A stretch of 64,000 nucleotides of DNA from Diplolepis rosae. Its lineage: Eukaryota; Arthropoda; Insecta; Hymenoptera; Diplolepididae. The translations under genes and the position numbers were made by a program. The stretch covers positions 6,262,001 to 6,326,000 of the forward strand of contig JAPYXD010000727.1 of assembly GCA_030998225.1 (NCBI GenBank), written 5' to 3'. Of this stretch, positions 10,715 to 22,092 are shown one piece after another (positions within the stretch are counted from its first letter, which is position 1; each line of letters begins with the position of its first letter). The notes below the pieces were generated by a model. It was not told where the DNA came from. It ran no database searches and saw only the letters and a list, made by a program, of their open reading frames with translations.

Positions 10715-11727
10715 TTGCGATAATTTATTTGAATTAAATAAAATTATTTGTTCGAAAACTTTCTTTGATTTAAAGAAATGGTTTATTTGAATTGAATAAA
10801 ATAATTTATTCGAAAGACTTTCTTTGATTTAAAGAAATGATTTATTTGAATTAAATAAAATTATTTGATTGAAAACTTTCTTTGATTTAAAGAAATGATT
10901 TATTTGAATTAAATAAAATTATTTGTTCGAAAACTTTCTTTGATTTAAAGAAATGGTTTATTTGAATTGAATAAAATAATTTATTCGAAAGACTTTCTTT
11001 GATTTAAAGAAATGATTTATTTGAATTAAATAAAATTATTTGATTGAAAACTTTCTTTGATTTAAAGAAATGATTTATTTGAATTAAATAAAATTATTTG
11101 TTCGAAAACTTTCTTTGATTTAAAGAAATGGTTTATTTGAATTGAATAAAATAATTTATTCGAAAGACTTTCTTTGATTTAAAGAAATGATTTATTTGAA
11201 TTAAATAAAATTATTTGTTTGAAAACTTTCTTTGATTTAAAGAAATGATTTATTTGAATTAAATAAAATTATTTATTCGAAAGACTTTCTTTGATTTAAA
11301 GAAATGATTTATTTGAATTGAATAAAATTATTTGTTTGAAAACTTTCTTTGATTTAAAGAAATGGTTTATTTGAACTGAATAAAATAATTTATTCGAAAG
11401 ACTTTCTTTGATTTAAAGAAATGATTTATTTGAATTAAATAAAATTATTTGTTCGAAAACTTTCTTTGATTTAAAGAAATGATTTATTTGAATTAAATAA
11501 AATTATTTATTCGAAAGACTTTCTTTGATTTAAAGAAATGATTTATTTGAATTAAATAAAATTATTTATTCGAAAGATCTTCTTTGATTTAAAGAAATGA
11601 TTTATTTGAAATAAATAAAATTATTTATTTGAAAGACTTTCTTTGATTTAAAAATTGATTTATTTGAATTAGATAAAATTATTTATTCGAAAGACTTACT
11701 TTGATTTAAAGAAATGATTTATTTTCA
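10715..11727. repeat. Satellite array, about 17 units of 57-59 bp
   Basis: The unit contains TTTCTTTGATTTAAAGAAAT then TTATTTGAATTAAATAAAAT. About 17 tandem units run from 10715 to 11727. Over the first nine, three unit variants (GTTCGAAAAC, ATTCGAAAGAC, GATTGAAAAC) repeat in order, giving a ~177-bp higher-order period. The unit is the interior of N: three copies occur in the N insertion at 38790-38945. Confidence 0.93.
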
Positions 11728-12456
11728 GTTTATACATTTATCACTATACTTAATTCATAAAAATATGGTTGTCACTATATGGTAATATATTGATTGTTAA
11801 ATCATAAGATTTAATAATTTTAAATAATTTACCATAACAGATTATTTGGAAAGAATTATTATTAAATAAAAAACGATTACTTCATAAGGTTAACATTTTA
11901 TGCAAGAATGATCATCAGAAAAAAATTTCCGCAAGACAAATTTTTGTTCCACGTTGAGAACACGAAGTATATACATATAATGTATTCTTAAGGTTGTGAA
12001 TCATAAGATAACATAACGACCTGCACAGGCCGAACCCACTGAGAAAATGTTAATAGAAAAATAATACACCTGCGCACAAAACAAACTAATTACTTGGACC
12101 AACTATTTTTAGTGCAAAATAAATTAGTTTTCGAATGATACATTTTTAATAACATGATATTTAAATATATTACAACATACATAGCGCTTTGTTGTAGGAA
12201 TATATTTACATTTTTCTGTAATCTTTAATTAGGTTCGAATATAACTGAATCTCATCGACATACCAAGTCTCTCTTGGGCCGTTTTATAATTAGAATGTAC
12301 ATCACGTTGTAATTACGATCATTGCACTAAAGAAAACGTTACGTTTTATTTATTCTGATGTTATTTACAAGCACGAATATCAAACACCTGCTACAAGAAG
12401 ATTATTATCTTGTCAAAAAATGTGAAGAAATGTATATTCATCGCTTTCAGCCAATG
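11728..12456. other. Unique AT-rich sequence, nothing recognised
   Basis: I see no ORF, repeat family or RNA gene here. The final 8 bases (12457-12464) are the target duplication of the hAT element that follows. Confidence 0.5.
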
Positions 12457-12638
12457 ACAATTAGCAGGGCCGGCTCTACCATATGGGCGAAATAGGCAAC
12501 CACCTAGCGCGTCAAAGTCGGGGTGAAATGTTAATTTTTATAACGAGAAATCAATGGAAAAAATATAAAATATCCATCTCTTATTTTAAATTTACCGCCA
12601 AAAATGAAAGCGCTGCCTAGTGACCAATTAATAAAATA

Positions 12639-12997
12639 CAGTAAAACCCCGTTTCTCGCAACACCCGTTTATTGCAACTCCCATTTATTGCAACTTGCCT
12701 CTCCCGTTTATCACAATAAACTCTACCATTTTTCCCCCTCCTATTAGTAGAAGGGGAGGTCACGTGATTCTTAAGGATAGGCGGGAATACACCTAACTTT
12801 TAAATTTGTGATGCAAGGTTATGGAAACACGACTGTAAACAGTGATAAGCAGCGAACGCGCGCAAAACTAATCGTTGAGGCGCATGCGCCGACAACCAGT
12901 TGGTCAGGCTGGTGGTGGAGGAGTGGGAGCCCCTCCGTATTTACGATAAACGGAAGGCATTCGATTGGAAGGTGTCGCGACAAACGGGGTTTTACTG
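12639..12997. mobile_element. pogo-type MITE
   Basis: Ends CAGTAAAACCCCGTTT and AAACGGGGTTTTACTG are inverted and flanked by TA. CAGT ends with TA duplications are typical of pogo/Tigger elements. The ORFs crossing it (12808-13146 and 12819-13106) run through its end into T1 and are not genes. Confidence 0.88.
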
Positions 12998-13029
12998 TAC
13001 TATTTATTTCAAGATTGCTTAAGGTAGTA

Positions 13030-13555
13030 CACTCGAGATTCCCTATAACGAGAAGCTCGAGCATCGGAGACCTCTCTGCAACGAGCGCGAGAGGGATCCC
13101 CTCCATATCCTACTTTCTGCTATGCGCTGTTATGTGTATTATATAATGCGCGCAGCCAGTCTGTCAGTGAGGCCATGTGAATAATTTATTTACGTAGTTA
13201 AAAGCGTATAAAAAAGATTTCTGTGAGTATTGAACATGGAATTAACTTATTTGACGGTATGTACTCAAAATACTAAAAATATAATAATATAATAATAAAA
13301 ATATTTATGCTTATCAGGTGTACTTTTGAATATTTTCAGAAAAAAAGAAGTCTTGACAATGAATAAAAAAATGGAAATTTTGACAAATTTGGAAAACGGG
13401 ATGAAAAATTGGGAAATTTGCCAAAAATACAGCGTTACAAATTCGAGCGCGCTTCATTCCTCAGTAGTGGGGGAAGAGAGGTCGATCGTCTGCTCGTTAC
13501 AGGGAGGCGTGACGCGCTCGTAAAAGGGAGGCCTTGTTACAGGAAATCTCGAGTG
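13030..13555 (+). mobile_element. T1, pogo-derived element
   Basis: Ends CACTCGAGATTCCCTATAAC and (A)AATCTCGAGTG are inverted and bordered by TA. It keeps a fragment of transposase coding sequence. Copies at 34898-35376 (+) and 40698-42191 (-) share the whole internal sequence. Confidence 0.9.
13341..13454 (+). pseudogene. Remnant of pogo/CENP-B-type helix-turn-helix
   Basis: Inside T1 the frame reads RKKEVLTMNKKMEILTN, then LENGMKNWEICQKYSVTNSS. This matches the CENP-B N-terminal (Psq-like) helix-turn-helix of pogo/Tigger transposases, which have the pattern LTxxxKxxILxxLExGxxxxxICxxYxVxxSS. The frame is lost soon after and no DDE domain follows, so it is a fossil retained by a non-autonomous element. 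The T2 copy at 35164-35275 has an in-frame stop in the same stretch. Confidence 0.7.
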
Positions 13556-14306
13556 TACTTACACTTGAAAAGTAATTGAAGTTAACTGCAGGTATGTTCT
13601 TTGTGCAACTAACGTCACAGCGCTCAGATAATGTTTAGTGATATTTAGATCTGGCAACGTCGTGCATAGTCGGCACATATAGCAGACAGCTTTGAGCTAT
13701 TTATGCTGCATATGCCCATTGTAGCCTATCGCGTATTCCAAAATGTTTTTGTGTTTATGAACTGCATCTAACCTAACCAAGAAATACTGAAACCCACAAC
13801 AAAAGTTTTCCAAAAGTATGATTCTGTATGTCGATGAAGACACATGGAGCTTGCGATGTTGCCAAACCTGAATCTCAAGTGATGTTTCTAAGAGGGAATT
13901 GGCAATTTTGTATTATAATCGCATTTTTGTAGAAAACTGCAAAGAAAAAAATTCTACAAAAATTAGATATTAATTCTAATAGAGTTGTGCGGACTAATTT
14001 TTTCATCGAAAACGTGATACGCAATTGGAATCTACAAGAAAAAATATTCCATTCCTCATAAGAGCCATGGAAATTTCAACATTTTTTTTTTCAAAATCTA
14101 CACGGTAAAAGGGAGTGAAATTTTCGCCGTTGATTAATGAATTTTCAAACAACGCATATCCAAAATTTCATCCACATACTGTCAAAATCATTAAAGAATT
14201 TTTAATGTCACCCTCCATAGTTATTATTATAAAAGAAGTTGGTTTGCGATCAATGAGGGTAAAATAAAAACAAGAAAATTCTTCGTTATGACGAAATTTT
14301 AGTAAC

Positions 14307-14340
14307 GTTTCGTTGGCTATTGGTTTACCAACTTCATCAG
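14307..14340 (-). ncRNA. Hammerhead-ribozyme-like core 2
   Basis: The minus strand reads CTGATGA (14340-14334), A, GTTGG, an 11-nt loop, CCAAC, then GAAAC (14311-14307). Stem II is a perfect 5-bp helix. Downstream, CGTTA and TAACG could form a third helix. Both invariant blocks are intact, but a NUH cleavage site could not be fixed. It lies inside hAT1. Confidence 0.55.
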
Positions 14341-14409
14341 GCTTCATAAAAACAGGTTAAGTTATGGTAATAAAAGTCAAATAGTAAAAACTATGGTTTT
14401 AAATAATAC

Positions 14410-15315
14410 CCCGGTAAGAAGAGAAGAATTCAGAAAAATTAGTATTTCCAGACTCAAATGAAAGAATGAGAATTATTTAATTTTTTTGAATGTGCTAATT
14501 TTCCGACGGAAGATGTGTTCCATGCAGACGAACATTTTTTCAATTTTTTAAATTCCTCTTAATTCGAGCATAGACACACCTCTCATGGTTATTTTTAATT
14601 CCATTCTTACATGCTGTATTTTCGATTAATTTAATTCTTTCTGATCTGCTCACAGAATATGTGCACGTATATGATTTCTATTCCTTTTTGTGCAATATAA
14701 GTTTGGAAATTTGAATACTTTTGTCAGGGTAATTTTTTTAATTCCATAATTACATGCTGTATTTTCCATTATATATATGTTTTTTTATAGCTTTTATGTA
14801 AAAATACATTTTCCCAAGTTTTGGACACGAGAAACAATTTTTTCGCAAAAGTTATTAACAATAAAAGTATAATTTTACAACACGATCAACATTTTTTTCG
14901 TTATTTATTATATCATTTAGATGTGTTCCAAGACAGATTTCATATGAAATCGGTCATAATATGTCTCTTTTCAATAAATGAATAAAAAATTTTTAATATA
15001 ATTTACTCAAATTCTATTTTTATCTCTAATTTATAAATTTAATACAATATTTATTGATTTTAAAAAATACACTTAATTTAATTCTCAGTTGCGTCTTCAA
15101 GGTGACATTAATCTATTCCTTTCTAATCTCTGCTTTGTATTTTTCCATTTTTTAATTCCTCTCAATACGCTTCCATTACATTTTTCTAAGTCGATTAAAA
15201 GGAATAGACTTTGTTTTTTTTTCTACTCGTTCGTGGAACTTTAGATGGAGGAAAATTCGCGTATTAATGGGAATTCAGATTCTGAATTTTTCAGAATTCT
15301 TCTCTTCTTACCGGG
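14410..15315. repeat. E, palindromic element inside hAT1
   Basis: Ends CCCGGTAAGAAGAGAAGAAT and ATTCTTCTCTTCTTACCGGG are inverted, and the arms continue for about 45 bp with mismatches. The spacer is AT-rich and non-coding. No target duplication was identified with confidence. Confidence 0.7.
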
Positions 15316-15384
15316 ACATTAAAATGACATGATCATGATTCTGCCTAAGGCAATAAATTTTCTTAAGCCGGCCCTGACAATTAG

Positions 15385-16500
15385 AATTGAATTTCTACAA
15401 TTGTATCAATTCTATGTAATAATTGTAGATAATCATCAGTCCATTAATAAAGAAAGTTATTATCGGCTTGAACAAAACATTAGTAGAAGTTTATCTGATA
15501 ATTAAGGAAGAAGTGAATGACCATTTGATGGCCGTTTATAATTTCACATAATATTGTGGTAATATTAACTGTATTATTATATTAATGTAATATTTGCTGC
15601 AAGACTTTCATCTTATTTTCAAATAAGTTGACTAAGTTGAATGCATATTTGTTATTGAAATTGGCTGCAAAGGAAGTTATATTTAGGTACCACGCTCGTT
15701 TTCTCAATCACTCTATTAATATCCACTTTTAATCCACATGCGTGGCTAAACACACATGTGCTTTAAATTTACCTAAATACATAAAAATCTTCGAATGTTT
15801 TAATAATTATTTTAATTTTTCTCTCATTTTTAATTACCTCAACTCATGATCTGATTTTTCTCTCTCTTCTCTTTCCTTTGCTTCTTTCTCCTCAACGATT
15901 TTATGATAAAAACCTCTCCACATCGCCTCTTCATCCATCGTAGAAAAATTGAATTCAGAACAGTTTTGAAATTATTAAAAACACTTTGACACAGTTACGC
16001 GCGCGGTATCCAGCGCAATATTTCATTCACGTCACGTTCTTATTTTGCACAGTGACTGCCTTCTCCATCCATGTCTATTAAATATGTTTAAGTCTCTGTC
16101 TAAAACACACTTATTAACTTTCGTCGCTAATTTTCTCAAATCTTTTCGAAATAGTTAATATAATGATTCGTGAAATTATTTGCTTAAGTGGAGAAAGTGA
16201 CTGTTGGCCGGTTCAAAATACCGGAAAAAATTTAAGGCCAAGGATACCGGCTGACACCCAGCGTTAGGCCAATCGAAACTAGTGGGTACTACTTTATCCG
16301 TGAGTCGGTGAACTCATATGATTGGATCATTCCACTGAGAGGGCGCCACCTCCCGATGCTCTGCAGTCAGAAAAATCTTTGGGAACGATGAGAAATTAAA
16401 AATTTATTTTTATTTCTTGAGAAAATTTTTACAAGAATAAATAAAAATCTAGTACTAATTATAAAGCAAAGCCTTGTCAGTGCTCTCAGATTGTGTACTG
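15385..16500. other. Unique sequence with one G+C-richer stretch
   Basis: No gene is recognised. The stretch 16200-16380 is clearly richer in G+C than its surroundings and contains CCACTGAGAGGGCGCCACC at 16332-16350, similar to the CTCF consensus. It could be a regulatory island, but nothing else supports this. Confidence 0.35.
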
Positions 16501-16519
16501 AGAAAATAGTATCTTGATA

Positions 16520-17044
16520 TACGGTCAACGAAAAAATTTCTTTGAATTAAAGAAAGTTTTTTTAATTTAAAAAAATTGCTTTGAATTAAAGAAAGTTTTC
16601 TTAATTAAAAAAAAATTTCTTTGGTCCGAAGGAATAAATTTATTTACATTAAAGAAAATGTTTTTGAATTAACAAAACTTTCTTCAATTCAAAGAAATTT
16701 TTTCTTTTACTGTTTATCAAAGAAACTGTTTTCTGGGTGTGGATTGAATTTCCCTCCTTGTTTTTTTTTAAATAATTTTTAAAGTATAACTTGAAGAAAT
16801 TTTTTAATTATATAACTTTTTGAAGTTATTCTTTAATTATATTAAAAAGTTTTTCCAAATTATACACGGAAAAAGTGCAACTGTGACAGGAAACATCCAG
16901 AAAACAGTTTCTTCGAATCAAAGAAACATTTCTTTGATATACGGTAGAAGAAAAAATTTCTTTGAATTGAAGAAATTTTTGTTGATTTAAAAAAAATTTC
17001 TTTAATTTAAACAAATCTATTTCTTTGGATCAAAGAAAATTTTA
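16520..17044. mobile_element. N-related MITEs (TTTCTTTGAATTAAAG type)
   Basis: Two adjacent, diverged copies are seen. One runs about 16520-16735 and ends AACTGTTTTCTGGGTGT. The second, 16860-17044, starts TACACGGAAAAAGTG and again contains TTTCTTTGAATTGAAGAAA. Both follow the word structure of N. Their borders are approximate. Confidence 0.55.
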
Positions 17045-18640
17045 TTCAATAATAAGTATTATCTTTGGCAGAATTTCAATACGATTGTAAAATTACTATC
17101 TTGTAAGTTATGGAATTATTTATATTCCGTGAAATTACAATTGAATAGTAATTATGCAACGTTACACATAGTAGAATTAAATATCTTTAAGAGAATTGCA
17201 ATATGATTGTAAAATTACTACGTTGCACGTTATGAAATTATTTATATTCTGTGAAATTACAATTAAATATTAATTATGCTACCTGATACGTTGTTTAAAA
17301 TACAAAGCAAAACGTAATATTGTAACGTTTAACGTCGTAGAATTAAATATCTTTGGCAGAATTTCAATACGATTGTAAAATTACTATCTTGTAAGTTATG
17401 GAATTATTTATATTCCGTGAAATTACAATTGAATAGTAATTATGCAACGTCACACATAGTAGAATTAAATATCTTTAAGAGAATTGCAATATGATTGTAA
17501 AATTACTACGTTGCACGTTATGAAATTATTTATATTCTGTGAAATTACAATTAAATAGTAATTATGCTCTCTGGCATGTAGTTTAAAATACAAATCGAAA
17601 CGTAATATTGCAACGTTTAACGTCGTAGAATTAAATATCTTTGGCAGAATTACAATACGATTGTAAAATTACTACGCATCGCGTGAAGCGATTTATTTCC
17701 TACTTGATACGTATAGTAATTTTACAATCGTATTGTAATTCTTCCAATGATATTTAATTCTACGACGAATAATCTGCAGGAATATTTTTTTACAGTGTAT
17801 AAAGCAATTGTAAAAATACTACGTTGTACACGTTGTATAATTATTTATGTTTTGTGAAAATACAATTAAATAGTAATTATGTTCCGCTACACGTAGTTTT
17901 TTTACAAGGCGAAATATAATAATGCAAAGTTACACGTCGTAGAATTAAATATCTTTGGCAGAATTTCAATACGATTGTAAAATTACTACGTTGCACGTTA
18001 TGAAATTATTTGTATTCTGTGAAATTACAATTAAATATTAATTATGCTACCTGATACGTTGTTTAAAATACAAAGCAAAACGTAATATTGTAACGTTTAA
18101 CGTCGTAGAATTAAATATCTTTGGCAGAATTACAATACGTTTGTAAAATTACTACGTATTACGTGAAGCGATTTATTTCCTACTTGATACGTATAGCAAT
18201 TTTACAATCGTATTGTAATTCTTCGAATGATATTTAATTCTACGACGAATAATCTGCAGGAATATTTTTTACAGTATATAAAGCGATTGTAAAAATACTA
18301 TGTTGCACACGTTGTATAATTATTTATATTTTGTGAAAATACAATTAAATAGTAATTATGTTCCGTGACACGTTGTAGTAATTTTACAATCGTCTTGTAA
18401 TTCTGCCAAAGATATTTAATTCTACGCGTAACGTAGTAACGTGTAACGTTGCATTATTACATTTCGCCTTGTAAAAAAACAACGTGTCTTGTAGCATAAT
18501 TGCTATTCAATTGTAATTTCACAGAATATAAATAATTTTATACCGTGCAACATAGTATACTTTTTACACTCACTTTATACATTTACAACTGCTTTTGTCA
18601 TTCTACCGAACTACATAATTTTTTTACAGTGTATAATATA
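17045..18640. repeat. Q, complex direct and inverted array with a 288-bp period
   Basis: ATCTTTGGCAGAATT(T/A)CAATACG occurs on the + strand at 17061, 17349, 17637, 17949 and 18117; the first three are exactly 288 bp apart. Inverted copies of the same block lie near 17720-17765, 18190-18240 and 18370-18425. The block ends with TTTTTTTACAGTGTA near 18623-18638, a common MITE terminus. It looks like a transposon that was tandemly amplified and then rearranged. Confidence 0.8.
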
Positions 18641-19098
18641 GCTGGAGCAGAGATATAAGAAATAACTGCTAATACCTGATAACAAATATGGCAAAAGTTA
18701 CGTCAAATGACGGTTTGAGGTTAATTTAGACTTTTAAACACTTTAAAAGTACTGTACTGAATAATATGTGCGTTCATGCCAAAATTCAATCTAATACTGT
18801 GTTTATCTGACCATAAATTGGAAATATTGCGTGCAAAAATATATCTTAATTCGAATAATGAGAAATAGTAGATAAGCAATTGACAAATCTGGTTTCTATA
18901 TTTAATTTAGTTAAAAGAGTGATATTCACTTTCATGATAACAGACGAACAAGTATCAACAATAAGAATTTTTATTCCCATTTCATCTTAATCTTTCGTTA
19001 ATTTTAAGGAATACAAACTATACTCAATTTGGCGGAATAATAAATTTTTCTTATTTAAAAATTTTGTGACAAATCCTGTTTTAGTCTAAAAGTTTATA
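18641..19098. other. AT-rich spacer, nothing recognised
   Basis: No ORF or repeat family of the window is found between Q and P1a. Confidence 0.5.
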
Positions 19099-19948
19099 CA
19101 GTTGGTTGCCAAATTATTATACGCACTTTGTTTTTTTTAGTTGCATAAAGTCTCCTAATATTGACAATGCACATATTAAAATTTTCCCCTAAAAATAAAA
19201 TGAAAAACGTCAAAATTATGTATAAAACGACCTCCAGATGAAGTGTTTTTGTCAATTTTTGAGAAAAATATTTCGAAAAAAGTCTAAATTTCAAAACTTT
19301 TCTTAAATTATAAATAATTCCCGGAATAATTGATCGTTTTCGACTTATTTTAAAAATAAATTCACGCAGCATGTAATAAACTGCCAAAAAAGTTAAACTA
19401 GTTTTCCCCTAGAGTCGTAAAAAGTCTAAACTTAGAACAAAAGAGGTGTAATAATTCAAAAAATTATAATACTCAATAAAAAGAATTTTAAAAATACATA
19501 AAAGTAATAACCCACAAGAATTTTTTAAATTTGATTGAAAAATTGAATATAATTATTTTTAGTATTTTTTAATGTATAATTTTGCATGTTTGAATTATTA
19601 CACCTCTTTTGTTCTAAGTTTAGACATTTTACGACTCTAGGGGAAAATTAGTATAACTTTTTTGGCACGTTTATTACATACTACGTGAATTTACCTTTAA
19701 AATAAGTCGAAACATATCAATAATTCCGGGAATTATTTAAAATTTAAGAAAACATTGAAATTTTGACTTTTTTCGCAATATCTTTCTCAAAAATTGACAA
19801 TAACACTTCATTTTAAGGTCGTTTTATACATCATTTTGACGTTTTTCATTTTATTTTTAGGGGAAAATTTTAATATGTGTATTGTTAATATTAGGAGGGT
19901 TAATGCAACTAACATAAACAAAGTGAATATAATAATTTGTTACAATGT
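19099..19948. mobile_element. P1 palindromic element (copy a), intact
   Basis: Left end CAGTTGGTTGCCAAATTATT and right end AATAATTTGTTACAATG are inverted and bordered by TA. The arms of about 350 bp match closely around a 130-bp loop. It is the reference copy for reading the stack at 1-5036. The 97-codon ORF at 19094-19387 (-) is arm sequence, not a gene. Confidence 0.88.
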
Positions 19949-20197
19949 AACTAAAAGTTACTCATAATCTAGTTATATAGATTCTTTAAGTTCATTTAAT
20001 TCTTGATTCGTTCGCTCGCCTAGTCAATTTTTTTTTCGTGTACTTGAAAAATTGCTTTTTTTCAATAAAATGGTAAAGTGGAGGGGGTGAATTCAATCTA
20101 CGATCTTCGAGCACTAATCACTGTTATTCAACATTTTTTACTTCTATTATTTGATTAAAATTTAAAAGGTTTAACGTCCGAACGAAATTCTTCATTA

Positions 20198-20781
20198 GAA
20201 AAAGGGAAATGACCAACCTCGGACTATGTAGAATTGTACTCATTTATTATTCTTGATAACGTTTCGAAGACAATATGTCAACCTCTTCAGATCATTAAAA
20301 TTATTTGATTTGAAAATTTTTTTACTCTATATAAAACAAAACAAATTTATAAACATGTTAAAATTAATAAACACATAAAGTTAATCAAAAAATAAAAATT
20401 TTTTCAAATTACCTGTCATTACAAAATAACCTTCACAGAAACATCACAAAAAAATTTTCGAAGATGTCAAATAAAAACGTAGTCAGAAACTTTCCATAAT
20501 GTTTCAAAATTTGAAGTAAGAAACATAACTGGAAATTATGTCACTATTAATAATATTAGAAACAAATTTTAGTTAAATTTATAAATTGTAAGTGACATTT
20601 GTAATTTGGAAGTTTCATTTTACACACTTTTCTTAAAAAAAATTTTTTTTTACTATTTTAGAAAAAAGTTGAAAAATATTAATTTTATCAGCTTAAGTGG
20701 CATCAATATACCAACGATCAAGAATAATAAATAGGAGTACAATTCTACAAGGTCGGAGGTTGGTCATTTCTCTTTTTCTAT
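20198..20781. repeat. Element with 60-bp inverted ends and a hammerhead-like relic
   Basis: GGAAATGACCAACCTCGG at the left is mirrored by CGGAGGTTGGTCATTTC at the right, and the match continues inward for about 60 bp. At 20261-20290 the minus strand reads CTGAAGA, a possible GAC/GTC stem, then GAAAC: a decayed form of the core at 14307. Confidence 0.6.
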
Positions 20782-21435
20782 TATTTGATAAAAAAGAGAC
20801 AATTGAAATATTAAAATAAGAATATTGATATTTTGTCTACCAATATAATTTTTCGATGGTTATAATTTATACATAATATAACATAAATAAATATTATACA
20901 TAGATAATAAATACACCTACTGTGTTTCCAATAGAGTCTTCAGATTGAATTCTTTTTTACATATATGAAAGCTGTTTTATACTCTGCAGATAAGAGATTT
21001 TGGTACGTTCATTATTCTAAAAATTGCACAATAAATTTCACGCTTGAGCAGTTCAAAGTAATTGAAAGTTGATTCAAAAGTATACTATGATTCATAACGG
21101 TTTCAAAAGATACTACTCATACACTGACATCATCAGTGCTTTTGGATCTTTTAAGACAGGAGTATAAGATGATAATAAGTTAGAATATGAGATATCAAAT
21201 TGATCAATTTGTCTAATTACTTAGACTGCCAGGTTGATTTGTAAACTAACGTCCCAAACATGTTTATTATATTACTAATAAACATTTACATAACCGAAAT
21301 GGCTAATTATTTATTTCTAATATAAGAATAAAATCGATAATAGAAAATTAAGAGATTGAATGATTTAGGGAATGTGAAAGTTTTTAAAGGATTCAAATGA
21401 CAAATCTAAAAATCGAATAACTTTTTAATAAACTA
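20782..21435. other. AT-rich spacer
   Basis: Nothing convincing. The minus strand at 21090-21125 has CTGATGA and GAAAC but no stem between them. Confidence 0.4.
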
Positions 21436-21708
21436 CTCTCTAAATCTTAATCAGTCAAAATCTACTGATTATCAGTGAAATTTAACTGATTCAAATAGTT
21501 AAAAAGAGGTAACTGTGAATCAGTCAAATTTCACTGATTACTTCAGTGAAAATTAACTGATTCAACAGTGAAAAATATTTTTTCCACTGATGAATCAGTC
21601 AAAATTAACTGATTTAACAGTTGAAAATATCCTTTTCACTGGTGTATCAGTGAAAATGCAAATCACTGATTCGATCAGTGAAAATTTGACTAATTCAGAA
21701 TTAGAGAG
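21436..21708. mobile_element. M2 MITE
   Basis: Same structure as M1, with CTCTCTAAATC at the left and TTAGAGAG followed by TA at the right. It lies about 300 bp upstream of the TATA box of the secreted-protein gene. Confidence 0.85.
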
Positions 21709-22012
21709 TATAGATTTTTAAAAACTTCAAATAAGGAAACGATTTTTGAAATACTTTTCTTAAATGTTTACATACCACAAAAATTTAATCTTTACTTAAA
21801 ATAAGGATGCACGTAAGAAGGTAATAAAACAAACATTTAAGAAATGCTTTACACACAAAATTTCATTAAACATCATGCTAAAGATAAGATATATGTTATT
21901 TATGGATCTGTTACTATTAATGATCTGTCGAATCTTGAACGTTTAAACCGGCATTTTCAAGGATTCTGAAGGAAAAACGAAACGAATAAAGATAAAGAAA
22001 GAAACCCTCATC

Positions 22013-22019
22013 TATATAA
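22013..22019 (+). promoter_or_regulatory. TATA box of the secreted-protein gene
   Basis: TATATAA lies 37 bp before the start codon at 22056, so transcription would start near 22043 and leave a leader of only about 12 nt. The spacing is tight, but the element is canonical. Confidence 0.6.
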
Positions 22020-22055
22020 GATGAAACTGCAGGTCGAAAATTTATTCTAGCGAAC

Positions 22056-22092
22056 ATGTATAATGCAAAGTTCTTCACTTTCATGGTGTTTG
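22056..22092 (+). CDS. Exon 1 of the secreted-protein gene (signal peptide)
   Basis: Twelve codons plus one base, ending TTTG|GTAAGA. Joining to the GT at 28899 keeps the frame and completes a hydrophobic core followed by polar residues. The link spans a 6.8-kb intron and is the least certain part of the model; RNA reads across 22092/28899 would settle it. Confidence 0.6.

Larger units (their letters stand above)
12465..15376. mobile_element. hAT transposon 1, with nested insertions
   Basis: The ends CAGGGCCGGCTCTACC and TTAAGCCGGCCCTG are bordered by an exact 8-bp duplication, ACAATTAG, at 12457-12464 and 15377-15384. An 8-bp duplication and CAGGG ends define the hAT superfamily. No transposase is readable. 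It holds a pogo-type MITE, T1, a hammerhead-like core and palindrome E. A second copy is at 56099-57968. Confidence 0.9.

Noticed and set aside
10715..11727. Regular short repeats as a CRISPR array
   Set aside because: There are no unique spacers; the whole unit repeats, and the context is a eukaryotic MITE.
12808..13146. Overlapping ORFs of 112 and 95 codons on opposite strands
   Set aside because: They cross the border between the pogo-type MITE and T1 and have no motif.
21090..21125. Further hammerhead candidate (minus strand CTGATGA and GAAAC)
   Set aside because: No pairing between the two blocks; likely chance.
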